The position numbers were made by a program, and so were the translations under genes. The notes below the pieces were generated by a model. It was not told the origin of the DNA, searched no databases, and saw only the letters and a program-made list of their open reading frames with translations. A stretch of 5,927 nucleotides of DNA from DATARH01 sp036273175 (lineage in GTDB: Bacteria; Pseudomonadota; Alphaproteobacteria; ATCC43930; CGMCC-115725), in contig DASUIE010000245.1 of assembly GCA_036273175.1 (NCBI GenBank), positions 1 through 5,927 of the forward strand. The letters are read 5' to 3'. Below, one piece after another: positions 1-5,110 of this stretch (positions are counted from its first letter, which is position 1; each line of letters begins with the position of its first letter).

Positions 1-198
1 CAGGCCTTTTACGCGCCGCCCTTCCTCGACATGCACAACCGCATGAAGGAGGTGCTGGCGCTGACCGGCAAGCTGCCGCCGGCGGTGGTGCGCCCGCCTC
101 TGGTCAAGCTGCCCGAAGCCGAGATCGCGCGGCTGCGCGCGGCGATCGCCGCCTCCGACATCGGGCGCGGCGAGGCCGCCCCGCTCGCCGCCGAATAG
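1..198 (+). CDS. DapA/NAL-superfamily aldolase-lyase, C-terminal fragment (5' end outside window)
   Basis: This frame is open from the first base and ends at TAG 196-198, giving the last 65 residues of a protein that starts left of the window. It contains APPFLDMHNRMKEVLALTG and then AVVRPPLVKLPEAEIARLR. This pattern resembles the C-terminal helices of dihydrodipicolinate synthase family proteins (DapA / N-acetylneuraminate lyase superfamily), class I aldolases that use a Schiff-base lysine on pyruvate or related keto acids. The TIM-barrel core, with the catalytic lysine and the YxxxK region, is outside the window. The substrate therefore cannot be read; a true DapA is only one option, and many alphaproteobacterial paralogues act in sugar-acid or keto-acid catabolism. 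The Ala-rich last 12 residues look like a non-conserved tail. The citrate synthase-like gene follows after 27 nt on the same strand, which suggests one operon and a keto-acid or organic-acid pathway (inference). Confidence 0.75.
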   Translation, partial: QAFYAPPFLDMHNRMKEVLALTGKLPPAVVRPPLVKLPEAEIARLRAAIAASDIGRGEAAPLAAE

Positions 199-210
199 GC
201 GCCGACGCCG

Positions 211-251
211 TGCATAGCGGGCCTCATGGATAGCGGCCCCGTGGATAGCGG
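211..251 (+). repeat. Three near-tandem copies of a 10-bp unit at the citrate synthase start
   Basis: The unit TGGATAGCGG occurs exactly at 227-236 and 242-251, with a one-mismatch copy TGCATAGCGG at 211-220. The spacing is 16 and 15 bp. The last two copies are in frame, so the protein begins with DSG twice (MDSGPVDSGLAG). A small slippage duplication explains it most simply; a protein-binding site with about 1.5 helical turns between copies is also possible but unsupported. Confidence 0.55.
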
Positions 252-1326
252 ATTGGCCGGCCTTGTCGCCGCCGAAACGGTGCTGAGCCACAGCGACGGC
301 GCCAAGGGCATCATGTGGGTGCGCGGCCATACGCTGGCCGAGCTCGTCGCCGATTACGGCTACGAGGGCGCGGTCGGGCTGCTGTGGGAGGGGTTCGCCG
401 GGGACGGGCTCGGCCGAGACGCGATGCGGGCGAGGCTCGGCGCCGGCCGCGCGGCCGCCTTTGCCCGGCTCGGTCATTGGCTCGCCGAGGCCGAGACGCG
501 GCCGCTGATCGAGGGGGTGCGGTGCGCCCTCGCCGCCTTGCCGGAAGAGTCCGGTCCGGCCGAAATCCTGGCGACGCTGCCGGTGGCTATTGGCGCCCTG
601 TTGCGCCGCCGCGCCGGCGCCGCGCCGCTCGCGCCGGACCCGGCCCGCGCCACCGCGGACGACCTCTTGCGCATGGCCGCCGGCGCGCCGGTCGATCCGG
701 CCCTGCCGCCGGCGCTCGACAGCTACATCGCCGCGGTCATCGACAACGGGCTCAACACCTCGGCCTTTACCGCGCGGGTAATCGCGTCGAGCCGCGCCTC
801 GCTGGTCTCCGCCGCGCTCGGCGCCTATTGCGCCTTTACCGGGCCGCTGCATGGCGGCGCGCCGGGCCCGACCCTCGACCTGATCGACGAGGCCGAGGCG
901 AGCGGCGACGTGGCTGCCTGGGCCGCGCGCAAGCTGGCCGCCGGCGACCGGCTGATGGGGTTCGGCCACCGCGTCTTCCGGCTCGGCGACCCGCGCTCGC
1001 TGGTGTTGGGCGAGGCCCTGGAAAAGCTCGGCGCGCGCCTGCCGGCGGTCGCGGCGCGGCTCGCCTTCGCCGCCGAGCTCGAACGCGCGGTCGGGGCCGC
1101 CTTTGCCGCGCTGAAGCCCGGGCGCCCGCCGCTGCAGCCGAATGTCGAGATCAACGCCGCGCTGCTGCTCGACGCGGTCGGGTTGCCGCGCGAGGCCTTC
1201 ACCCCGGTTTTCGCGGTCTCGCGCGCCGCCGGCTGGCTCGCCCATGCGATGGAGCAGCGGCGCAACGCGCGGCTGATCCGGCCGTCCTCGGCCTATATCG
1301 GGCCGGTTCCGGCCGGCGTCGGATAG
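226..1326 (+). CDS. Citrate synthase / 2-methylcitrate synthase family protein
   Basis: This 366-aa protein is near the short end of the citrate synthase family. Citrate synthases condense acetyl-CoA (or propionyl-CoA) with oxaloacetate in the cytoplasm. Family landmarks in order are GLAGLVAAETVLSHSDG near the N-terminus, GPLHGGAPG with His209 (oxaloacetate-site histidine), GFGHRVFR with His248 followed by DPR 255-257, PNVEINAALLLDAVG, and FAVSRAAGWLAHAMEQ near the C-terminus. The third catalytic position, normally Asp in PNVD, is Glu308 (GAG at 1147-1149). From memory, Mycobacterium CitA-like enzymes also carry NVE there, so activity is not excluded. Which acyl-CoA is used cannot be told, so no symbol is given. 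ATG 226 is used as the start, but no good ribosome-binding site precedes it. GTG 241 is a real alternative that removes five residues duplicated from the next five codons. The gene probably shares a transcript with the DapA-like gene and converges with the lipoprotein gene, with 1 nt between their stops. Confidence 0.88.
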   Translation: MDSGPVDSGLAGLVAAETVLSHSDGAKGIMWVRGHTLAELVADYGYEGAVGLLWEGFAGDGLGRDAMRARLGAGRAAAFARLGHWLAEAETRPLIEGVRCALAALPEESGPAEILATLPVAIGALLRRRAGAAPLAPDPARATADDLLRMAAGAPVDPALPPALDSYIAAVIDNGLNTSAFTARVIASSRASLVSAALGAYCAFTGPLHGGAPGPTLDLIDEAEASGDVAAWAARKLAAGDRLMGFGHRVFRLGDPRSLVLGEALEKLGARLPAVAARLAFAAELERAVGAAFAALKPGRPPLQPNVEINAALLLDAVGLPREAFTPVFAVSRAAGWLAHAMEQRRNARLIRPSSAYIGPVPAGVG

Positions 1327-1327
1327 C

Positions 1328-1606
1328 CTAATCGATGTCCCAGCGGTAGCCGATTTCGGGAGCGCGCCGGACGGCGTTGCTGAACCCGAGCCGCGGGCCC
1401 TGGTATTTCTCGACCGGGAGCGCGGGCGGCGGCTCCTTCGCGGCGCGCGGCGCGGGTGTCTCGGTGCCGATCACCTGCTGGCCGATGTTCGGGACGGCGC
1501 TCAGATCGACGCAGGTCGGGTGCTTCTTGGTCGCGACGCAACCGGCGACCGCGGCGGCGCTCCACATCAGCGCCGCGGCAATGCTCAGCAAGACGAGACG
1601 GGCCAT
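1328..1606 (-). CDS. Small putative lipoprotein of unknown function
   Basis: This 92-aa protein is one I do not recognise as a named family. Its N-terminus is a short basic start (MAR), a hydrophobic stretch (residues 4-21) and the lipobox VAGC with Cys23, typical of export and lipidation by signal peptidase II. Residue +2 after the Cys is Val, not Asp, so by the Lol rule an outer-membrane destination is more likely than retention in the inner membrane. The mature part is short: a second Cys at 32 in TCVDLSAVP, a Pro/Ala-rich linker around residues 50-65, and a C-terminal GYRWDID. No catalytic motif is visible. It starts 68 nt after the SDR stop on the same strand. That gap includes AT-rich sequence (TAATAT reading leftward, 1631-1626) that could be part of its own promoter, but no matching -35 is seen. 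The ribosome-binding site is weak. Confidence 0.72.
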   Translation of the reverse strand: MARLVLLSIAAALMWSAAAVAGCVATKKHPTCVDLSAVPNIGQQVIGTETPAPRAAKEPPPALPVEKYQGPRLGFSNAVRRAPEIGYRWDID

Positions 1607-1674
1607 CGGCAGACACTATCACCGAATATTACTAAAAGCGAATCGCCGGCAGCCCGCTCTAGTTCCGTCAACGC

Positions 1675-2448
1675 CTAGGTTTCAAAAGAAATATCCCGCC
1701 CGCGCCGGGTCAAGCTCTCGCCGCCGTCGAGCACGATAATGTTCCCGGTCGCGGATTCCGCGCCGATCAGGAACTTGACGGCGAGAACGACCTCCTCGAC
1801 GGTCGCGTTGCGCCCGAGCGGCGTCCGCCGCCAGGCCGCCTCGAACTGGGCCGCGTTCTGCTTGGGGCCGGGCAGCATGATGCCCGGCGCGATGCCGCAC
1901 ACCCGAATGCGCGGGGCGAGCGCCATCGCCAGCATCTTGGTCGCGCCATAGAGCCCGACCTTGGCGATCGAATAGGACAGGAAATCGGGGTTGAGGCCCT
2001 CGATCTTCTGGTCGAGCATGTTGACGATCAGCCCGTGCTCGCCTTCCGCGATCGTCTCGGCGAAGTATTTCGACAGAAATACCGGCGCGGCGAGCCCCGG
2101 CCCGATATGCGCGTCCCAGCTGCCCCAGCCAAGGCTGCGGGCGCTGTCGAAGACGAACGGGCTGGCGTTGTTGACGAGGCAGGTCAGCTTGCCCCGCGCA
2201 CGGGCGAGCGCCTCGACGGCCCGGCCGACGAGCCCATCGACCTCGTCCCGCCGCGCCAGATCGGCCTGCAGCGGAAAGCACACCTCCTCCCGCCGGTTCA
2301 GCGATTTGGCCAGCGCCGCCGCCTCCGCCGCGGAGCTGTTGTAGTGAAGCGCGACGAGCCAGCCATCCTCCGCCAGGCCGCGCGCGATCGCCGCGCCGAC
2401 CCGCCGGGCCGCGCCGGTAACCAGCACGCCGCGGCGCGGCTCAGCCAT
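1675..2448 (-). CDS. SDR oxidoreductase, pteridine-reductase / FolM-like
   Basis: This 257-aa protein is a complete short-chain dehydrogenase with a Rossmann fold. TGAARRVG (residues 11-18) is the TGxxxRxG cofactor loop seen in pteridine reductases, rather than the classical TGxxxGxG, and suggests NADPH use. HYNSSAAEA (35-43) matches the PTR1-type region after beta-2, D63 follows beta-3, and NNAS is at 93-96. The active site has Tyr159 and Lys163 (YSIAK). The usual SDR serine is replaced by Asp146 in NMLDQKI, and the 13-residue distance from Asp to Tyr equals that of Leishmania PTR1 (D181/Y194). PG at 188-189 and a C-terminal LDGGESLTRRGRD complete the fold. The likely role is NADPH reduction of a dihydro-pterin or folate (FolM-like), but substrate is inferred from motifs and other SDRs share these features. 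The start ATG (2446-2448) has a poor ribosome-binding site and overlaps the end of a 21-codon leader frame. The lipoprotein gene follows on the same strand. Confidence 0.85.
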   Translation of the reverse strand: MAEPRRGVLVTGAARRVGAAIARGLAEDGWLVALHYNSSAAEAAALAKSLNRREEVCFPLQADLARRDEVDGLVGRAVEALARARGKLTCLVNNASPFVFDSARSLGWGSWDAHIGPGLAAPVFLSKYFAETIAEGEHGLIVNMLDQKIEGLNPDFLSYSIAKVGLYGATKMLAMALAPRIRVCGIAPGIMLPGPKQNAAQFEAAWRRTPLGRNATVEEVVLAVKFLIGAESATGNIIVLDGGESLTRRGRDISFET

Positions 2449-2506
2449 CGGGATTACCGCGCACGCGACCGCGGGCCGCTTGGGCTTCGAGCATCGCCAT
2501 CGTCAT
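2441..2506 (-). other. Possible 21-codon leader ORF overlapping the SDR start
   Basis: On the - strand an ATG at 2506-2504, with further in-frame ATGs at 2500 and 2494, opens a 21-codon frame (MTMAMLEAQAARGRVRGNPDG). It stops at TGA 2443-2441, 8 nt overlapping the SDR start (ATGGCTGA). A purine-rich GGGAAAGA lies 4 nt before the first ATG and is a better ribosome-binding site than the one before the SDR ATG. This could couple translation of the SDR, or it could be chance in a high-GC leader. No conservation can be tested here. Confidence 0.2.
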
Positions 2507-2629
2507 CGAGTCTTTCCCGCCGGCCCGCCGCGGTCAAGCCGGCCTGCCCCGCGTCCGTCGCCAGCGCTCCTCAACCATGCGGATCATGCAATTCTGATGC
2601 GTGTTAGCGACATTGACTATGGCAATGAA

Positions 2630-2658
2630 CCGACACGACATAGAGTCGTTAATAATAT
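2630..2658 (+). promoter_or_regulatory. Candidate sigma-70-type promoter for the L,D-transpeptidase gene
   Basis: CCGACA (2630-2635) matches TTGACA at 4 of 6 positions and is followed after exactly 17 nt by TAATAT (2653-2658), a 4 of 6 match to TATAAT. The segment is the most AT-rich in the intergenic region. Transcription would begin near 2665, giving a leader of roughly 135 nt. The spacer contains the dyad ACGAC-ATAGA-GTCGT (2635-2649), a possible operator. Another -35-like TTGACT at 2613 has no good partner. Confidence 0.3.
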
Positions 2659-2791
2659 GGGGTAGGATCGCCTCCAGGTTGACGCCGCGAGACGATGCTG
2701 CCAAGTATTTGGGACCCGATCATAACTTCCGGTCGGGCCTCGTGTTTCGGCTGGCGGTGTGGGCATTCCGGGCCATGGGCCCATGATAAGC

Positions 2792-2795
2792 GAGG
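2792..2795 (+). promoter_or_regulatory. Shine-Dalgarno GAGG that favours the GTG 2801 start
   Basis: GAGG sits 5 nt before GTG 2801, the only recognisable ribosome-binding site among the possible starts of this gene. GTG 2759 and ATG 2783 have no purine-rich sequence at a suitable distance. Confidence 0.4.
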
Positions 2796-2800
2796 CCGAC

Positions 2801-4423
2801 GTGTCGATTGATCGCGCACCTTCAAGAACTGAACCCTCGCCGCGCCGTCTCGCCGGAATGGCCGCCGCGCTGCTCATCGCCCTGTCCGCCTCGACCGCGC
2901 TCGCGGCGCCGGGCGGGGTCGTGGCGACGCCGACCGCCTACGAGCCGACCGCGGGAAATGCCGAAAGCCCGGCTGCCGACACCGAGATCAAGGCGCGGCT
3001 CAGCCAAGGCAACAATTTGAACGTCGCCGGAGACCGGCTGCACGTCTCGCTGCTTCGCGCCTTCTACAACGCCCATAACAACCAATTGGTTTGGGATACC
3101 CGCGCCGACGCGGTCAAATCGCTGTGGGCGGCGGTGCTGCGCGCCGGCGCGCAGGGCCTCGACCCCAACAGCTTCCACGCCGTCGCCCTCGCCGACCCCG
3201 GCGGGCTGTCGCCGACCGACCGCGACCTCTTGCTCTCGGACGCGTTCCTCTCCTACGCCGACGCGCTGTCTCGGGGCGAGGATCCGGTCGAGGCGCGCCC
3301 CGGCGACCAGATCCTGTCGCCCGGCCCGGTCGATGTCGTCGCCGCGCTCGATGCCGCGACGAACAGCCCGCGACCCGGCGCGGCGCTCGAGGCGCTGGCC
3401 CCGTCGACCCCGCAATACGCCGGGCTGCGCGAGGGTTACCGGCGGTATCAGGCGATCGCGAAGGCGGGCGGCTGGCCGCGCATCGACGCCGCCGCGCCCG
3501 AAGAGCGGTTCAAGCAGCTGCAAAAGCGCCTCGCCGCCGAGAATTACCTGCCGGCGGACTACGCCACCGGCAAATACGACGAAGCCACGGTCGCCGCGGT
3601 CAAGGCGTTCCAGGAGCACCACGGTTTCGAGCCGGACGGCAAGCTCGGGCCCAGCACGCTCGCCGAGCTCAACGTCACCGCCGAGGCGCGGGTCCAGCAG
3701 ATCGCGGTCGGTCTCGAACGCCAGCGCTGGCTGCCGCATGCCCCGCCGGCCAACCGCGTCGTCGTGAACACGGCGGCCATGCAGATCGAATATTTCCGCG
3801 ACAACCAGCCGGCCTTCACCGGCCGCGTCGTCGTCGGACAGGTGAGCAAGCAGACCCCCGAATTCGAGGCGACGATCAAGAGCCTGCTCTACAATCCGCC
3901 GTGGAACGTGCCGGTGGACATCGCCGAGAAGGAGATATTCTCCAAGCTCGACGAGGAACCCGACTATCTCGAACGGCACAACATGGTGATGCGCGACAAC
4001 GGCTCGGTGACCCAGCTGCCGGGCGCCGGGACCGCGCTCGGCTATCTCAAGTTCGAGATGGAGGACCGGTTCGACGTCTACCTGCACGACACACCGCTGC
4101 GCTATCTCTTTGCCCGCGAGAATCGGCGGCTCAGTCACGGCTGCGTGCGCGTGCAAAACCCGCGCGACCTCGCCTCGCTGCTGAGCGGCGAGCCGGTCGA
4201 GGCGATCAACAAGGGCATCGCGCAAGGCGCCACGAGCCGGCACATGCTGCCGACCCCGGTGCCCGTGTTCATCACCTATCAGACCAGCTTTATCGGCGCC
4301 GACGGGCAGGTCCAGTTCCGCCGCGACGCCTATTCGCGAGACGAGGCGGTGTGGCGTCATCTGGTCCCGACCGGGCAATTGCCGCTCGCCCGCAGCGAGG
4401 CGCCGGCTCAACGAAAGGGCTGA
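2801..4423 (+). CDS. Secreted L,D-transpeptidase, LdtD/YcbB type, with peptidoglycan-binding domain
   Basis: This roughly 540-aa exported enzyme should form 3-3 (mDAP-mDAP) crosslinks in peptidoglycan in the periplasm. Numbering is from GTG 2801. A signal peptide with RR at 15-16 and a hydrophobic core ends near ALA-A (33-36). An alpha-helical scaffold region typical of YcbB-like proteins follows (VWDTRAD, GLDPNSFH). A PG_binding_1 domain covers about 236-292 (RFKQLQKRLAAENYLP ... DGKLGPSTLAELNV). The YkuD catalytic domain runs from about 318 to 480, with VYLHDTP (His429) and the signature LSHGCVRV, His446 and nucleophile Cys448. All key residues are present. The frame is open up to GTG 2759, and ATG 2783 is another possible start; 2801 is chosen for its GAGG and the shorter signal-peptide n-region. 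A MepK-like peptidase gene follows on the same strand, as in E. coli ycbB-ycbK. The ldtD symbol is withheld because alphaproteobacteria carry several paralogues. Confidence 0.92.
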   Translation: MSIDRAPSRTEPSPRRLAGMAAALLIALSASTALAAPGGVVATPTAYEPTAGNAESPAADTEIKARLSQGNNLNVAGDRLHVSLLRAFYNAHNNQLVWDTRADAVKSLWAAVLRAGAQGLDPNSFHAVALADPGGLSPTDRDLLLSDAFLSYADALSRGEDPVEARPGDQILSPGPVDVVAALDAATNSPRPGAALEALAPSTPQYAGLREGYRRYQAIAKAGGWPRIDAAAPEERFKQLQKRLAAENYLPADYATGKYDEATVAAVKAFQEHHGFEPDGKLGPSTLAELNVTAEARVQQIAVGLERQRWLPHAPPANRVVVNTAAMQIEYFRDNQPAFTGRVVVGQVSKQTPEFEATIKSLLYNPPWNVPVDIAEKEIFSKLDEEPDYLERHNMVMRDNGSVTQLPGAGTALGYLKFEMEDRFDVYLHDTPLRYLFARENRRLSHGCVRVQNPRDLASLLSGEPVEAINKGIAQGATSRHMLPTPVPVFITYQTSFIGADGQVQFRRDAYSRDEAVWRHLVPTGQLPLARSEAPAQRKG

Positions 4424-4504
4424 TATCCGGCCTATTTAACTCTACCGATACGGGGAAATGCGAGAAAAGCGACGCACTCGACCCGTAATTCGGGCATATC
4501 GGGG

Positions 4505-4533
4505 TTGTTTGAACCTGTAGTCGATGCTATGGC
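4505..4533 (+). promoter_or_regulatory. Weak promoter candidate ahead of the MepK-like gene
   Basis: TTGTTT (4505-4510) and TATGGC (4528-4533) are separated by exactly 17 nt; each matches its consensus at only about 3 of 6 positions. If real, transcription would begin close to the hairpin at 4534-4554. Read-through from the L,D-transpeptidase promoter is at least as likely, since no terminator is visible in 4424-4561. Confidence 0.15.
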
Positions 4534-4554
4534 CTCCCCAGGGCTGATGGGGGG
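4534..4554 (+). promoter_or_regulatory. Hairpin that covers the G-run before the MepK-like gene
   Basis: CTCCCCA (4534-4540) can pair with TGGGGGG (4548-4554) as a 7-bp stem including one G-U pair, with a 7-nt loop. No T-run follows, so it is not a typical intrinsic terminator. The G-run is the only ribosome-binding-like sequence before this gene, 7 nt before TTG 4562, and would be hidden in the stem. A role in limiting translation is inference from position only. Confidence 0.3.
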
Positions 4555-4579
4555 ATGACCATTGCCATTGACGTCCTTG

Positions 4580-5104
4580 ATGAACCGGCGCCGCGTTCTC
4601 GGCGCCGCAGCGGCGGGCACCGTGCTCGCCATTACCCATACGGCGCCGGCCGTCTCGTTCGCTCCGCGATCCGTCTCGCTCTACAACACCCATACCGGCG
4701 AGTGGTTGCGGACGGTCTATTGGGCCGACGGGCATTACATCCGGGACGCGGTCAAGGAGATCAACTGGATCCTGCGCGACCACTACACCAACGAGGTGCG
4801 GCCGATGAATGCCGGCGTCCTCGATGTGATCGGGTTGCTGCGCCACCGCCTGGAGAGCTCGCGGCCGTTCCAGATCGTGTGCGGCTACCGCTCCCCGGAG
4901 ACCAATGCGCGGCTGTACGAGCACCGCGCCGGGGTCGCCGCCAACAGCTACCACATCCACGGCATGGCGATCGATCTGCGCGCCGAGGGGCGTGACGTGT
5001 CGCAGGTTTACGACGCGGCGCTCAGCATCCGCGGCGGCGGTGTCGGCTACTACCCGTCATCCGGCTTCGTCCACGTCGATTGCGGCCCGGTTCGCACCTG
5101 GTAG
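4580..5104 (+). CDS. DUF882 / MepK-like murein endopeptidase (peptidase M15 fold), Tat-exported
   Basis: This 174-aa zinc peptidase belongs to the DUF882 family, which includes E. coli MepK (YcbK), a murein endopeptidase reported to cut 3-3 crosslinks made by L,D-transpeptidases. Numbering is from ATG 4580. The N-terminus MNRRRVLGAAAAG is a twin-arginine-type signal with a hydrophobic run to about residue 28, so the protein is probably exported folded. The GYRSPETN motif is followed by the zinc-site pattern SxHxxGxAxD (Ser123, His125, Asp132), then by FVHVDCG with His165 and Asp167. The set of zinc and catalytic residues looks complete, and the length is normal for the family. The frame also opens at TTG 4562, where a G-run 7 nt upstream could act as a ribosome-binding site, giving 180 aa; ATG 4580 fits the Tat signal better but has no clear Shine-Dalgarno. 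The gene follows the L,D-transpeptidase, so crosslink formation and cleavage are paired. It ends 6 nt from the convergent rhodanese gene. Confidence 0.9.
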   Translation: MNRRRVLGAAAAGTVLAITHTAPAVSFAPRSVSLYNTHTGEWLRTVYWADGHYIRDAVKEINWILRDHYTNEVRPMNAGVLDVIGLLRHRLESSRPFQIVCGYRSPETNARLYEHRAGVAANSYHIHGMAIDLRAEGRDVSQVYDAALSIRGGGVGYYPSSGFVHVDCGPVRTW

Positions 5105-5110
5105 GCCGGG

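Larger units (their letters stand above)
2449..2800. other. Divergent intergenic region between the SDR and L,D-transpeptidase genes
   Basis: About 350 nt separate the two divergent starts. The half next to the SDR (2449-2590) is GC-rich and holds the possible 21-codon leader. The 2590-2720 part is clearly more AT-rich than the genes and carries the promoter candidate for the rightward gene. A 7-bp inverted repeat (CCCGATC 2715-2721, GGTCGGG 2731-2737, one G-U pair, 9-nt loop) would form a hairpin in the rightward leader; no T-run follows, so it is not a classical terminator. CATGGGCCCATG at 2774-2785 is a perfect 12-bp palindrome covering a possible ATG start. I see no convincing -35/-10 pair for the leftward SDR gene. 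Confidence 0.6.

Noticed and set aside
315..1331. 338-codon open frame on the + strand inside the citrate synthase gene
   Set aside because: Arg/Ala-rich translation with no domain; it is a frame-shifted shadow of a high-GC gene whose real frame carries all the catalytic motifs.
1666..1671. TTGACG on the - strand ahead of the lipoprotein gene
   Set aside because: At 17-nt spacing the -10 position reads CGGCGA, so no promoter pair is formed.
2774..2785. Perfect 12-bp palindrome CATGGGCCCATG near the L,D-transpeptidase start
   Set aside because: Short GC palindromes arise easily in this composition and no second copy is seen in the intergenic region.
2822..4411. 529-codon open frame antisense to the L,D-transpeptidase
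   Set aside because: Long antisense frames are common opposite GC-rich genes; composition is Arg/Gly/Val-rich with no recognisable motif, while the + strand frame has a signal peptide, PG-binding domain and SHGC motif.
3091..4488. 465-codon + strand frame over the L,D-transpeptidase
   Set aside because: Arg-rich shadow in another frame; it runs past the true stop only because stop codons are rare in this composition.
4445..4502. Inverted repeat CCGATA / TATCGG with a small CCCG-TAATT-CGGG hairpin inside, after the L,D-transpeptidase stop
   Set aside because: Arms are only 6 bp with a 46-nt loop, and the inner stem is 4 bp without a T-run, so it is not a convincing terminator.
4442..4960. 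172-codon antisense frame across the MepK-like gene
   Set aside because: No motif, and it overlaps a well-supported zinc peptidase gene on the other strand.
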